Below, piece by piece: positions 43,418 to 53,572 of a stretch of 64,000 nt of DNA. The notes beneath the pieces are model-generated. The model saw only the letters and a program-made list of their open reading frames with translations, was not told where the DNA came from and searched no databases. The stretch spans positions 62,001-126,000 of the forward strand of contig JAMLHK010000010.1 of assembly GCA_023957155.1 (NCBI GenBank), in the 5' to 3' direction. Numbering within the stretch: position 1 is the first letter of the stretch; each line of letters begins with the position of its first letter. This DNA comes from Chitinophagaceae bacterium. GTDB taxonomy: Bacteria > Bacteroidota > Bacteroidia > Chitinophagales > Chitinophagaceae. The translations under genes were made by a program, and so were the position numbers.

Positions 43418-44017
43418 ATGAAACAGGATATCAAGAAGGAAGCGATTATCCAGGCAGCCGAAAAGCGGTTTAATCATTTTACGGTTGCAAAAACCACCAT
43501 GGCTGAAATTGCCGGGGATCTGGGTATTTCAAAGGCATTGCTGTATTACTACTTCCCGGATAAGTTGAGCCTGTATGCGGCTGTACTCACCCATGTGATA
43601 GACGCTGTTCAAAAAAAGGAAAAGAACCTTTCTGCCGGCAGTGATCCTTTGAAAAATGTAATTAATTATCTCCACGCACGAAACAGTTTTATTCATCAGC
43701 ATTATCATATCATTGAATTTCTAAAACCGGCGTCAGAAAAAGCACCGGAAGAACTCCGGCAGATCTTTAACCGGGCAAAAACTTCGGAGCTGCATAATAT
43801 CGAAAGGATCCTGGAAAAGGGTAAAAAGGATAAGATACTCCATATCAAAGATACGGCAGCCACTGCCGAACTGTTAGTGAATTGCCTCCAGGGACTGCGG
43901 TATGTGCTGTTACACCAGGACGGGATAATGGTTTTTCCTACCAAAGAGCAGTTTGATTCCATCCTGGTTAAAGAAAAGGAGCTGGTATCCGCATTTGTTA
44001 AAGGATTGCAATTTTGA
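43418..44017 (+). CDS. TetR/AcrR family regulator 1
   Basis: This 199-residue regulator has an N-terminal helix-turn-helix (IIQAAEKRFNHF, TTMAEIAGDLGISKALLYYYFPDKLSLYAAVL) and an all-helical ligand domain. It lies 89 bp before a second, related TetR gene (the recognition helices share LGIS...LYYYFPDK) and upstream of a TolC-MFP-RND operon. It probably regulates that operon; the ligand is unknown. Confidence 0.9.
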   Translation: MKQDIKKEAIIQAAEKRFNHFTVAKTTMAEIAGDLGISKALLYYYFPDKLSLYAAVLTHVIDAVQKKEKNLSAGSDPLKNVINYLHARNSFIHQHYHIIEFLKPASEKAPEELRQIFNRAKTSELHNIERILEKGKKDKILHIKDTAATAELLVNCLQGLRYVLLHQDGIMVFPTKEQFDSILVKEKELVSAFVKGLQF

Positions 44018-44062
44018 AGCTTTTTTCATCAAAAATTTTGAGGATATTTTTTTTGTCGTAAT

Positions 44063-44089
44063 TTTGACTTTTAAATTAAAAAAGTCAAA
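44063..44089. promoter_or_regulatory. Candidate TetR operator
   Basis: This is a perfect inverted repeat of 10-bp arms, TTTGACTTTT (44063-44072) and AAAAGTCAAA (44080-44089), with a 7-nt spacer, 17 nt before the second tetR start. The dyad symmetry suggests autoregulation. Confidence 0.6.
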
Positions 44090-44106
44090 TAGTAAAATAG
44101 TCAGTT

Positions 44107-44730
44107 TTGAAATCAGAAACACCTGTAAAAGAAGAACTTATAACAGAAGCTGCATTGCGGCGATTTACTCATTTTGGTTTTAACAAGACCACTTTTTCCG
44201 AAATAGCGAAAGACCTGGGTATCTCGCAGCAGAGCCTGTATTATTATTTCCCCGACAAAAAATCGCTGATCATTAAGGTGGCTGCCAATGTTATGGCCTC
44301 GCTTACCGCGGCCATGCAGGAAAAGGTGTACACCTGTAACAACCTGCTGGACAGGTTAACAGGTATTGTAGAAGTGAAGAAAGCTTTTTTTGAAAAGTAT
44401 TTTATGCTGGCAACGGAAGGTCCGAATGAAAAATTAACAGACACCGATGAGCTGCATTGCTTTGTCAAACAGATGCAGTCGGAGCAGCTGACCATTTTTA
44501 TCTCTGCTTTTGAAAAGGCGATAGCGGAGGGAGAGGTACGGCAAATCAATGCACCTAAGAAAGCGGCCTTGCTTTTGAATGCGCTGAATGCTATGCAGGA
44601 CAATTATCGTAATACCCATATTATCCCGGATCATCAAACGATACGGAAATTGTTTGAAGAGCAAAAAGAACTGATTGCCATTTATGTTTCCGGTTTAAAA
44701 AATTACCAGGCGGGTCCTGGGCATCCATAA
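44107..44730 (+). CDS. TetR/AcrR family regulator 2
   Basis: This 207-residue regulator opens with EELITEAALRRFTHFGFNKT and the HTH SEIAKDLGISQQSLYYYFPDK. The helical C-terminal domain differs from that of regulator 1. It begins with TTG at 44107; there is no ATG nearby that keeps the HTH intact. It directly precedes the efflux operon (TolC gene 105 bp on). It is likely a tandem duplication that diverged, so the operon may be under double control. Confidence 0.88.
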   Translation: MKSETPVKEELITEAALRRFTHFGFNKTTFSEIAKDLGISQQSLYYYFPDKKSLIIKVAANVMASLTAAMQEKVYTCNNLLDRLTGIVEVKKAFFEKYFMLATEGPNEKLTDTDELHCFVKQMQSEQLTIFISAFEKAIAEGEVRQINAPKKAALLLNALNAMQDNYRNTHIIPDHQTIRKLFEEQKELIAIYVSGLKNYQAGPGHP

Positions 44731-44835
44731 TAAAAAATGTTTCATCACTATACATTTAGAGAAATAGTAATGCTAACCCGGTATTTCGTTAACATGCAAT
44801 TCCATACATTTTCAGATAAAACAAGCATATAACAA

Positions 44836-46179
44836 ATGAAGAGAATACAATTATTGGTGACCATCTGCCTCGTTGCACTTTGCGGCAATATGGTTTCGGC
44901 ACAGGAAACCCTCACATTACAACAGGCCTTACGTTTTGCGCTTGAACATAAGGCGGAAGCTCAAAAGGCAAAGATGGATGTGGAAAATGCGCAATACCTG
45001 ATAGCGGAAACGAGAGGCTCTGCGCTGCCGCAGGTTAGCGGTTCCGGAACACTTACCTATAACCCGATGCTGCAGAAAAGCGCATTGCCGGGTGAAATCA
45101 TCGGTAAACCGGGCGAGACTATGATGGTGTCTCTCGGTCAGAAATGGCAGTCGAATGCAGTGCTGAGCGTGAACCAGCAGATCTTTAACCAGGCTGTTTT
45201 TACCGGTCTGAAGGCCGCGAAGAGCACCCGTGAATTTTACCAGCTCAACAGTACCCTTACAGATGAAATGCTGATTGAAAAGGTAGCCGGTGCATACTAC
45301 CAGGTATTTCAGTTGCAACAACAGCTGCATACCATCCAGACAAATCTCGACAATACCGTTAAAACCCAAAAAGTGATCAACGGGCTGGTGGATGCCGGGC
45401 TGGCAAAGAAAATAGATTTAGATCGTACCGTAGTGGCCGTTAATAACCTTGAAGCAGGCAAACAGCAGGTAGTGAATTCGCTTCAGCTTTCCGAAAATGC
45501 ACTCAAGTTCGCCATAGGTATGGAGATGGATAAGGATATCGTGCTGCCCAATGAAAGTTTTGAAGTGAATGCCTCCATCCTTATGGATGAACCCAATGTG
45601 GAGAACCGTTCAGAGATCAGGCTGCTGAACAAGCAGTCTGATCTGTTGGAGCTGAACCGGAAAGCGAAGATAGCGGGCTATTATCCTACGCTTTCTTTTT
45701 CAGGCACCCTGGGATACCTGGGTATGGGGTCGTATTTCCCTATTCTGAATAACAGTAAGAAGGTGAACTGGTCGGGTTTTTCCGGGCTGGGCTTAAACCT
45801 TTCCATCCCTATTTTCAATGGTGGTACTACCCGTGCCAGGATAAGCCAGTCGGAGATTGATATTAAAAAGCTGAAAGCAGATATTGAGGATACGAGGCTG
45901 GCGCTGGCACTGGCAAATGATAATGCAAAAGCCCAGATAAAAAACAGCCTGTTAACGCTGGATGCTAATAAACGTAATATCAGCCTGGCAAAAGATGTGC
46001 TGGAGAATATCAGGAATAACTACCAGAACGGGCTGGCGAACCTGACCGAACTGCTGGATGCGGAAAAAGCGTATGCCGATGCACAAAATAATTATACTAC
46101 CTCCCTGCTGAACTACAGGATAGCTGAAATACAGCTGTTAAAGGCAAACGGGAATCTAAAATCATTAATTAACAACTAA
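44836..46179 (+). CDS. TolC family outer membrane efflux protein
   Basis: This 447-residue protein has a signal peptide ending VSAQE and two outer-membrane efflux repeats. The conserved strands and helices are LTLQQALRFALEHKAEAQKA and LQLSENALKFAIG in the first half, and LGLNLSIPIFNGGTTRARI and NYQNGLANLTELLDAEKAYADAQ in the second. It forms the trimeric outer-membrane channel of the efflux system encoded by the next two genes, 24 and 29 bp apart. Confidence 0.95.
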   Translation: MKRIQLLVTICLVALCGNMVSAQETLTLQQALRFALEHKAEAQKAKMDVENAQYLIAETRGSALPQVSGSGTLTYNPMLQKSALPGEIIGKPGETMMVSLGQKWQSNAVLSVNQQIFNQAVFTGLKAAKSTREFYQLNSTLTDEMLIEKVAGAYYQVFQLQQQLHTIQTNLDNTVKTQKVINGLVDAGLAKKIDLDRTVVAVNNLEAGKQQVVNSLQLSENALKFAIGMEMDKDIVLPNESFEVNASILMDEPNVENRSEIRLLNKQSDLLELNRKAKIAGYYPTLSFSGTLGYLGMGSYFPILNNSKKVNWSGFSGLGLNLSIPIFNGGTTRARISQSEIDIKKLKADIEDTRLALALANDNAKAQIKNSLLTLDANKRNISLAKDVLENIRNNYQNGLANLTELLDAEKAYADAQNNYTTSLLNYRIAEIQLLKANGNLKSLINN

Positions 46180-46203
46180 CAGATCACTATCAATAATTTT
46201 TTT

Positions 46204-47280
46204 ATGAAAAATAAGAAGTCTTCTATTGTAAGAATCATTATTACTATCGTGGTAATTGTAGCGTCACTGGCAGGTATCCAGCGACAATTGGACAAAAATA
46301 AAGCGGCTAATAAAGCGGCTACCGATGAGGTGGCAAAGCAGAACACGGCCGTATCGGTAAGAACGGACATCGCTGCTATGAAGCATATAGATTTGAGCTA
46401 CGTGGCTAACGGAACCTTTATTCCTAAGCAGGAGGTGATCGTAGGTGCAGAAGCGGCAGGCCGGGTAGCCAGGGTGCTGGTAAAAGAGGGGGCTTTTGTA
46501 AAAGCCGGGCAAACGCTGGCGATAGTGGTAGGAGATAAGCAGCATGTATCGGTAGCCAATGCCGAGGCTAACCTGAACAATGCAAAAATGGACCTGGAAC
46601 GTTTTGAAAGCGCTTTCACCACCGGCGGCGTTACCCGCCAACAGTTAGATGGTGTACGCCTGCAGTATGAAACGGCTAAAAACAACCTGAAAAATGCACA
46701 GATCGCTGCGGGGGATGTGGCTATCAGGACTTCGGTTGCCGGAATTGTCAACTCCAAAAAAATAGAGCCGGGAAGTTATGTCAACCTCGGGGCCGCTGCA
46801 TTTGATGTGGTGAATATCAGCTCCCTGAAATTAAAAGTCAATGTTGATGAAAAAAATATAGGCAGCTTAAAGGAAGGACAAAAAGTAAGTATTGTAGTAA
46901 GTGTGATCCCTGATAAAGTGTTCAGCGGAAAAATCACCTTCATTGCTCCAAAGGCGGATGCCAACCTGAACTTTCCTGTTGAAGTAGAGATCCCCAACGC
47001 GAAAAACGAATTGCGTGCCGGTATGTATGGTACGGCAAAATTTGGAGAGGGTGCTTCTGTAAATACCCTCATAGTGCCCCGTAATGCTTTTGTAGGCAGT
47101 GTAAGCGACAACAAGATATTTATTGTCAAAGACGGTAAAGCTATAGAAAAAAGAGTGCAGTCAGGCAGAAGCTTTGGTGATCATATAGAAGTGCTGGACG
47201 GATTGTCTGCAGGTGATGAAGTGATCGTTTCCGGGCAGATCAACATTTTTGACGAAACCCCGGTGCAGGTAATCAAATAA
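46204..47280 (+). CDS. Efflux RND periplasmic adaptor (HlyD/MFP)
   Basis: This 358-residue adaptor has an N-terminal membrane anchor (IVRIIITIVVIVASLAG), a lipoyl-like domain split around a hairpin (VIVGAEAAGRVARVLVKEGAFVKAGQTLA), a coiled-coil hairpin (NAEANLNNAKMDLERFESAF), and beta-barrel and membrane-proximal domains (NELRAGMYGTAKFG). It bridges the RND pump and the TolC channel. Confidence 0.95.
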   Translation: MKNKKSSIVRIIITIVVIVASLAGIQRQLDKNKAANKAATDEVAKQNTAVSVRTDIAAMKHIDLSYVANGTFIPKQEVIVGAEAAGRVARVLVKEGAFVKAGQTLAIVVGDKQHVSVANAEANLNNAKMDLERFESAFTTGGVTRQQLDGVRLQYETAKNNLKNAQIAAGDVAIRTSVAGIVNSKKIEPGSYVNLGAAAFDVVNISSLKLKVNVDEKNIGSLKEGQKVSIVVSVIPDKVFSGKITFIAPKADANLNFPVEVEIPNAKNELRAGMYGTAKFGEGASVNTLIVPRNAFVGSVSDNKIFIVKDGKAIEKRVQSGRSFGDHIEVLDGLSAGDEVIVSGQINIFDETPVQVIK

Positions 47281-47309
47281 GCGTTCCCAATATTTAGAAA
47301 TTTACGAAG

Positions 47310-50300
47310 ATGAAAATAACTGAAATATCAATAAAACGTCCCAGTATAATAATCGTATTGTTTATTATACTTACGTTAGCCGGGATCTTTTCTTATACCC
47401 GGCTGGGATACGAGCTGGTTCCCCGGTTTGAAGTGAATGTATTGACCATCCAGACCATTTACCCGGGTGCTTCCCCATCGGAAGTGGAAAATTCCGTTAC
47501 TAAAAAGCTGGAAGATGCCGTGTCATCATTAGAGAGCATTAAGAAGATGGAGTCTAAATCCATGGAAAACGTGTCGCTCATCATGATCACCTTAAACGCG
47601 GGCGCCGATGTCAACTTTCTTTTAACGGATGCGCAGCGTAAGATCAATACCGTGCTGAACGATCTGCCGGATGATGTAAAGACACCCTCCCTGTCGAAGT
47701 TTTCATTAGATGATGTGGCGATCATGAGCCTGGCGGTAACCTCTGATCTGTCTGAAAAAGAACTGTACGACCTGTTAGATAAAAAGATACAACCTGTATT
47801 TGCACGTATCAACGGGGTGGCAAAAGTGGATATGATCGGCGGAGAAGAAAGAGAAATACAGATCAGTGTGGATCCTGTGAAATTGCAGGGATACGGGTTG
47901 TCCATCAACCAGGTGCAGCAGGTAGTGGCTGCATCCAACCTCGATTTTCCTACCGGCAGCGTTAGCACAAGAGATAACCGTACTACCATTCGTTTAGCCG
48001 GTAAGGTAAGTTCGATTGACCAGCTGAGAAACCTGCCGATCACATCACCCTCGGGTGCTGCTATCTTTTTGAAGGATGTGGCAGATGTGCAGGACGGCAT
48101 TAAGGAAATTGAAAAGGTAGCAAGGGTAGATCGTGAAAACACGATCCTGCTCCAGGTATTTAAGCAGTCCGATGCAAACGCCGTGGAAGTATCTAAGCAG
48201 GTAAGGGAAACCGTTGAAACAGTAGAAAAAGATTACCAGGCGGATAATATTAAGCTGCAAATTGCGAATGACTCCTCCCTGTACACATTGAACGCGGCAA
48301 ACAACGTTATTCATGATCTGATCATCGCCATTATTTTGGTAGGTCTTATTATGTTGTTCTTCCTGCACAGCTTACGCAATGCGGCCATCACCATGATAGC
48401 GATCCCCTTATCACTTATCGCAACTTTTACAGGATTGCTGATGATGGGATATACCCTCAACCTGATGTCTTTATTGGGACTTTCGCTGGTGGTGGGTATC
48501 CTGGTGGATGACGCCATTGTGGTGATCGAAAATATTCACCGGCACATGGAAATGGGTAAGAACAAAGTGCGGGCAGCTTTTGACGGGGCAAAGGAGATCG
48601 GCTTCACGGTTTCAGCAATCACGCTGGTGATCATTGTGGTGTTTTTCCCAATCGCGATTTCCACCGGGCTGGTGGCCAATATCCTGGCGCAGTTCTGCGT
48701 TACGGTGATCATTTCCACCTCGCTGTCTTTGCTGGTATCCTTTACTGTGGTGCCCTGGCTCTATTCCCGTTTTGGAAAGCTGCAGCTGATCAGCTCAAGA
48801 TCTGTATTGGGCAGACTCGTTTATGGATTTGAAAAGGGGCTGACCCGGTTCACCAACTGGATGTCTAATATTTTAAAATGGTCACTGCGTTCAAGATGGA
48901 ATAAAGTGATCACACTGGGAGTAGCCGTTGTATTGTTGTTTGCTTCCTTCGGACTGGTATCAAAAGGCTATATTGGTTCGGATTTCTTTCCTTCTGTAGA
49001 CAGGGGTGAGTTTTATGTACAGTTTGAGCTGCCTAAAGATGCGTCTTTAGAACGCACCAATGCGGTTACCCGCAAAGCGGAAGATTATATTGCCGCAAAG
49101 CAGGAAGTGGCCACTATGATCACCACCGTGGGTCAGGCTTCCGACGGGTTGATAGCGGTGGGAGGATCCCGGTATAAAGCGGAAATACACGTTAAATTAA
49201 AGAAGGACTATAAAGGAAATTCTAAGATATATTCTGCCGTGATGAAAAGAGAGCTGCAGAACCTCCTGGTGGACGCCAAAATAAAGACCGTGAATTCAGG
49301 CCTCATGGGGGCGGAGCAATCGCCGCTTCAATTGACCGTGATAGGTTCTAACGTGGAAGACGCCCAGGCATTTGCAGAAAAGGCGGCAGACGAGTTGCGG
49401 CAGGTACCGGGTGCTACAGGAGTTAAGCTGACTTCCGAAGCAGGAAATCCCGAGATCAGCGTAAAAGTGGATCGCGATAAAATGAACAGCCTGGGGCTGA
49501 ACATCGCTGCCGTAGGGGGCATGATGCAAACCGCCTTTTCCGGAAATACGGATAATAAGTACCGCGCCGGAGATAACGAATATGATATCAATATCCGGTT
49601 TAACGAAAAGGGAAGGGCTAATATTGATGATGTTAAGGATCTGAAATTCATCAATAATAATGGTACGCCGGTATTGCTGAGCCAGTTTGCCGAAGTGGAA
49701 TACAGTTCCGGGCCCACCCTGCTCGAACGCAGGGATAAATCTCCGGCAGTTTCGATCCAGGGACAGGTTATCGGTGTTCCTATGGGAACCGTTGCTGCCC
49801 AATGGGAAGAAGCGTTTTCGAAGATTGAAAAAAAGCCCGGTGTAACGTATATATGGGGTGGAAATATGGAAAACCAGAAAGAAGGTTTCGGAACGTTAGG
49901 CGTAGCATTGATTGCTTCTATCTTGCTGGTATACTTAGTGATGGTGGCGCTTTATGACAGCTTTACCACGCCGTTCATTGTGATCTTTTCGGTGCCGTTA
50001 TCTTTTATCGGAGCCTTATTGTTCCTGGCATTGACGAACCAGTCGCTGAATATCTTTACCATTCTGGGTATTATCATGCTGATTGGTCTGGTTACTAAAA
50101 ACGCGATCCTGCTGGTGGATTTTGCCAACCACCGGAAAGAAGAGGGCGACAGCACATTTGATGCGCTGGTTTCGGCTAACCATGCCCGTCTTCGTCCCAT
50201 CCTGATGACCACTATTGCGATGGTAATGGGGATGGTGCCGATTGCGATGGCGCAGGGTGATGGCGCGGACATGAACAGGGGATTGGCTATTGTTATTATT

Positions 50301-50459
50301 GGCGGTCTGCTTTCATCGCTTTTCCTCACCCTGGTTGTGGTACCGGTGGTATATTCCATATTTGACGGGATACAGAGACGGCTCGGAAGACATAAAAAGG
50401 TGGACTATGTAGAGAAAATGAAAGCAGAGTATGTGCCTGTAGAAAGCGCTCGTCATTAA
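47310..50459 (+). CDS. Efflux RND transporter permease (AcrB-type)
   Basis: This 1049-residue inner-membrane proton-driven pump has 12 helices. It opens MKITEISIKRPSIIIVLFI, has porter loops (TIYPGASPSEVENSVTKKLE), helix 4 with GLSLVVGILVDDAIVVIENIHRH (the Asp-Asp relay), and a second half with IGLVTKNAILLVDFANHRKEE and ARLRPILMTTIAMVMG. It exports hydrophobic compounds with the two upstream partners. Specificity cannot be read. It closes the operon. Confidence 0.96.
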   Translation: MKITEISIKRPSIIIVLFIILTLAGIFSYTRLGYELVPRFEVNVLTIQTIYPGASPSEVENSVTKKLEDAVSSLESIKKMESKSMENVSLIMITLNAGADVNFLLTDAQRKINTVLNDLPDDVKTPSLSKFSLDDVAIMSLAVTSDLSEKELYDLLDKKIQPVFARINGVAKVDMIGGEEREIQISVDPVKLQGYGLSINQVQQVVAASNLDFPTGSVSTRDNRTTIRLAGKVSSIDQLRNLPITSPSGAAIFLKDVADVQDGIKEIEKVARVDRENTILLQVFKQSDANAVEVSKQVRETVETVEKDYQADNIKLQIANDSSLYTLNAANNVIHDLIIAIILVGLIMLFFLHSLRNAAITMIAIPLSLIATFTGLLMMGYTLNLMSLLGLSLVVGILVDDAIVVIENIHRHMEMGKNKVRAAFDGAKEIGFTVSAITLVIIVVFFPIAISTGLVANILAQFCVTVIISTSLSLLVSFTVVPWLYSRFGKLQLISSRSVLGRLVYGFEKGLTRFTNWMSNILKWSLRSRWNKVITLGVAVVLLFASFGLVSKGYIGSDFFPSVDRGEFYVQFELPKDASLERTNAVTRKAEDYIAAKQEVATMITTVGQASDGLIAVGGSRYKAEIHVKLKKDYKGNSKIYSAVMKRELQNLLVDAKIKTVNSGLMGAEQSPLQLTVIGSNVEDAQAFAEKAADELRQVPGATGVKLTSEAGNPEISVKVDRDKMNSLGLNIAAVGGMMQTAFSGNTDNKYRAGDNEYDINIRFNEKGRANIDDVKDLKFINNNGTPVLLSQFAEVEYSSGPTLLERRDKSPAVSIQGQVIGVPMGTVAAQWEEAFSKIEKKPGVTYIWGGNMENQKEGFGTLGVALIASILLVYLVMVALYDSFTTPFIVIFSVPLSFIGALLFLALTNQSLNIFTILGIIMLIGLVTKNAILLVDFANHRKEEGDSTFDALVSANHARLRPILMTTIAMVMGMVPIAMAQGDGADMNRGLAIVIIGGLLSSLFLTLVVVPVVYSIFDGIQRRLGRHKKVDYVEKMKAEYVPVESARH

Positions 50460-50696
50460 TAGGGTTCCTGCTGTTCAAAACGGGATTTATCCCGGTATTT
50501 GGCCTGTGGCGACAGGGCGGCGCCGTCTCAGCCAACGGTATACGGGTGCGGGTAATTTCATATTACTTCGTATATTCACCCCGGTACCCCACAGTACAGG
50601 TAGGTTCATTAAAATAAAATACCAATCTTTGGGGATTACCGGGGTTGCTCCTGCCCGACTACCGGGGATTTATAAGTAACTATTATTGATCAATTT

Positions 50697-53387
50697 ATGT
50701 ACAAAAATCTATTGTCAGTGAAATCATTTTTAACGATTGCCGCCTTTACTCTTGTATTCTTTTCATGTAATGAAGGAGAAAAGACCGGAACTGCTGTTTC
50801 TTCAGATCCCAAAGTAGAAAAATTAAAATTACAGCCGGGTTTTAAGGCGGAACGTTTGTTCGGACCGTCTGAAAACGGGGAAGGTTCCTGGGTTGCTATG
50901 ACCTTTGATGATAAGGGAAGGATTATTGCTTCCGACCAGTATGGTGCGTTATACCGCCTGACCGTGCCTGCTGTGGGAGATACGGGAAAAACGGTTGTAG
51001 AGAAGCTGGCTATACCCAATGATCCCACGCTTGTTGGTGATACCACCAATAAAAAAGTAGGTATTGGCTACGCACATGGCTTGTTATATGCTTTTAACAG
51101 CCTGTATGTTATGGTGAATACCCTGAGGAGTGACGGAACAACCAGGACGAGCGGACTATACCGGTTGCAGGATACAGACGGGGATGACCAGTTTGACCAG
51201 GTAACATTATTAAAGGCATTGGTAGGCGAGGGTGAGCACGGACCGCATAGTATCCGGCTTTCGCCGGATAAGAAATCCATTTATGTAGTTATAGGTAACC
51301 ATACCGATGTGCCTGCATTAGATGCTTATCATCTGCCTTCCAACTGGAAAGAGGATAACCTGTTTCCTTTAATTACCGACCCGAACGGGCATGCGGTTGA
51401 CCGTAAGGCCCCGGGTGGATGGATAGCTAAAGTTGATCCGGAAACCAACCGCTGGGAGCTGATCAGTGGAGGCTATCGTAATCCTTTTGATATTGCCTTT
51501 AATGCTGCCGGTGATTTGTTTACCTATGATTCCGACATGGAGTGGGACTTTGGTACACCCTGGTACCGCCCAACCCGTATCTGCCATGTAACCGATGGGA
51601 GTGAATTTGGCTGGCGTACGGGCAACAGTAAATGGTCGCCTGCTTACCCGGATAACCTGCCGCCTGTTCTGAATATCGGCCAGGGTTCTCCCACCAACCT
51701 GATGTATAGCGGAAATGCCCGTTTCCCGGAAAAATATAAGAACACATTGTTTGCATTTGACTGGAGCTTTGGAATTATATACGCTGTTCATCTTGAGCCC
51801 GATGGCGCTACGTACAGTGCCAAAGGGGAAGAATTCCTGTCCGGCTCTCCCTTACCGCTTACTGACGGAGAGATCGGTCCTGATGGCGCCATGTATTTCT
51901 TAACCGGCGGACGGCGGCTGGAATCAGACCTGTACAGGGTGTATTACCAGGATAATAAAGGAAAGACCATTAATGAATTAGAAGGTGAGGTAGCGTTAAC
52001 ACCTGAAAATAAAATACGCAGGGATTTGGAAGCATATCATGTAGGGGCTAAAGACGGTGCTGTTGATTTTGCATGGCCTTATTTAAATCACGGTGATCGT
52101 TTTATCCGGTATGCTGCCCGTATAGCCGTTGAACATCAGCCGGTAGCCCAATGGCAGCAACGTGCGTTGAGTGAAAAAGACCCCGTAGCAGCTACCACCG
52201 CAATTATTGCATTAGCCCGCCAGGGAAATGCCGGGTTAAGAGACCAGGCGCTGAATGCGCTCATGGGAATTGATTTCGGAAAGCTTTCCGAACCTCAGCA
52301 GATAGATGTTACCCGTGCTTTTGAGCTGGTGCTTTTACGGATGGGAAATCCTGACGCCGCAGTAAAGGACAGGGTAGTAGCTTATCTTGATCCGCACTAT
52401 CCCGCAAAAACCAATGAGCTGAACCGTGAGCTGGCTAAAGTGCTGGTATATATTGGCGCACCTAAAGCCGTAGAAAAGACAATGGCGTTAATGTCTACCG
52501 CAAAGGATGACGAAACACAGGCTACATTTACCTCTTCCTCTGATCTTATTATGCGTAATCCCCAATACGGGATGGATATTGCCGCTATGCTTTCTAAAGT
52601 GCCTCCGCGGCAACAGACGTATTATGCTAATGTATTAAGCCAGGCTAAAGTTGGATGGACCCCGGAATTGAGAGATCAGTATTTCCGGTGGTTTTATACC
52701 GCATTTAGCTTTAAAGGCGGGCATAGCTTCAGAGGATTTATTAATAAAATGAGAACCAACGCACTGGCAAATGTTCCCCAGGCTGAATTTGCCCACTTCA
52801 ATACCATATCGGGTGATTCTATTGCTAACCGCGTTGGGGATAATTTAGCTGAAGCTTCTATACAACCTGTGGGGCCGGGAAGAAACTGGAAATTGGATGA
52901 AGCGGTTGCAATTATTGACAGTGGATTGACCAACCGTGATTTTGAAAGAGGGAAAGCCATGTTTGCCGCGTCCAAATGTATTTCCTGCCATACCATGAAA
53001 GGAGAGGGCGGAACATCTGGTCCTGATTTAACACAGCTGGGTACCCGCTTTTCTACAAAAGATATACTGGAAGCGATCATTGATCCCAATAAAACGATTT
53101 CCGATCAATACGGTGCCACGGTGTTTTACCTGAAAGATGGCGGTAGCGTACTGGGAAGGCTGATAAAAGAAGAAGGGGGTAACTATGTGATATCCCAGAA
53201 TCCTTTTGCACCGCAGGTGGTACGCGAAATTCCCAAGAAAGATGTGGCCCGCACGAGAGTATCCGAAATATCGCCTATGTTGCCGGGTATGATCAACCGG
53301 TTAAACAGTGAGGAGCTCAAAGACCTCATGGCTTATCTGGTAGCCGGCGGTAATAAGGACAACGAGGTGTTTACCGGTAAAAAATAA
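50697..53387 (+). CDS. Haem lipoprotein: beta-propeller, HEAT-like repeats, c-type cytochrome
   Basis: This 896-residue lipoprotein has lipid Cys24 in FFSCNEGEK. The first ~400 residues are a propeller-like dehydrogenase domain (GGWIAKVDPETNRWELISGGYRNPFDIAF, ending near GEIGPDGAMYFLTGGRRLESDLYRV). The middle is helical and repeat-like. The C-terminus is a PVC-type cytochrome c domain with haem motif CISCH (Cys761, Cys764, His765), GPDLTQLGTRF, and a distal Met. Such proteins may oxidise a sugar-like substrate and pass electrons on. It lies upstream of the oxidase-type genes, after a terminator, so it may be an electron donor. Confidence 0.88.
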   Translation: MYKNLLSVKSFLTIAAFTLVFFSCNEGEKTGTAVSSDPKVEKLKLQPGFKAERLFGPSENGEGSWVAMTFDDKGRIIASDQYGALYRLTVPAVGDTGKTVVEKLAIPNDPTLVGDTTNKKVGIGYAHGLLYAFNSLYVMVNTLRSDGTTRTSGLYRLQDTDGDDQFDQVTLLKALVGEGEHGPHSIRLSPDKKSIYVVIGNHTDVPALDAYHLPSNWKEDNLFPLITDPNGHAVDRKAPGGWIAKVDPETNRWELISGGYRNPFDIAFNAAGDLFTYDSDMEWDFGTPWYRPTRICHVTDGSEFGWRTGNSKWSPAYPDNLPPVLNIGQGSPTNLMYSGNARFPEKYKNTLFAFDWSFGIIYAVHLEPDGATYSAKGEEFLSGSPLPLTDGEIGPDGAMYFLTGGRRLESDLYRVYYQDNKGKTINELEGEVALTPENKIRRDLEAYHVGAKDGAVDFAWPYLNHGDRFIRYAARIAVEHQPVAQWQQRALSEKDPVAATTAIIALARQGNAGLRDQALNALMGIDFGKLSEPQQIDVTRAFELVLLRMGNPDAAVKDRVVAYLDPHYPAKTNELNRELAKVLVYIGAPKAVEKTMALMSTAKDDETQATFTSSSDLIMRNPQYGMDIAAMLSKVPPRQQTYYANVLSQAKVGWTPELRDQYFRWFYTAFSFKGGHSFRGFINKMRTNALANVPQAEFAHFNTISGDSIANRVGDNLAEASIQPVGPGRNWKLDEAVAIIDSGLTNRDFERGKAMFAASKCISCHTMKGEGGTSGPDLTQLGTRFSTKDILEAIIDPNKTISDQYGATVFYLKDGGSVLGRLIKEEGGNYVISQNPFAPQVVREIPKKDVARTRVSEISPMLPGMINRLNSEELKDLMAYLVAGGNKDNEVFTGKK

Positions 53388-53406
53388 ATAGTACTCATAT
53401 TTTATA

Positions 53407-53445
53407 AGGCTTCGCCGGAAACCCTCCGGCGAAGCCTTTTTGTTT
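53407..53445 (+). terminator. Strong rho-independent terminator
   Basis: A perfect 12-bp stem AGGCTTCGCCGG/CCGGCGAAGCCT with loop AAACCCT is followed by TTTTTGTTTTTT. It separates the haem lipoprotein gene from the CuA gene. Confidence 0.9.
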
Positions 53446-53535
53446 TTTGTCTGCGGTAATTTTTGCATTTTTTGCCGTCAAAAGAAAGACTTTGAGATAA
53501 ATAAAGATAAAAATGTCTTTTATTATAAAAACGCT

Positions 53536-53543
53536 TATTTTTG
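53536..53543 (+). promoter_or_regulatory. -7 box TATTTTTG
   Basis: This matches TAnnTTTG and lies 29 nt before the preferred start of the CuA subunit at 53573. It argues against the earlier ATG at 53513. Confidence 0.4.
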
Positions 53544-53572
53544 AGTCCGTCTTTCAAGCAAATCCTATTGTT

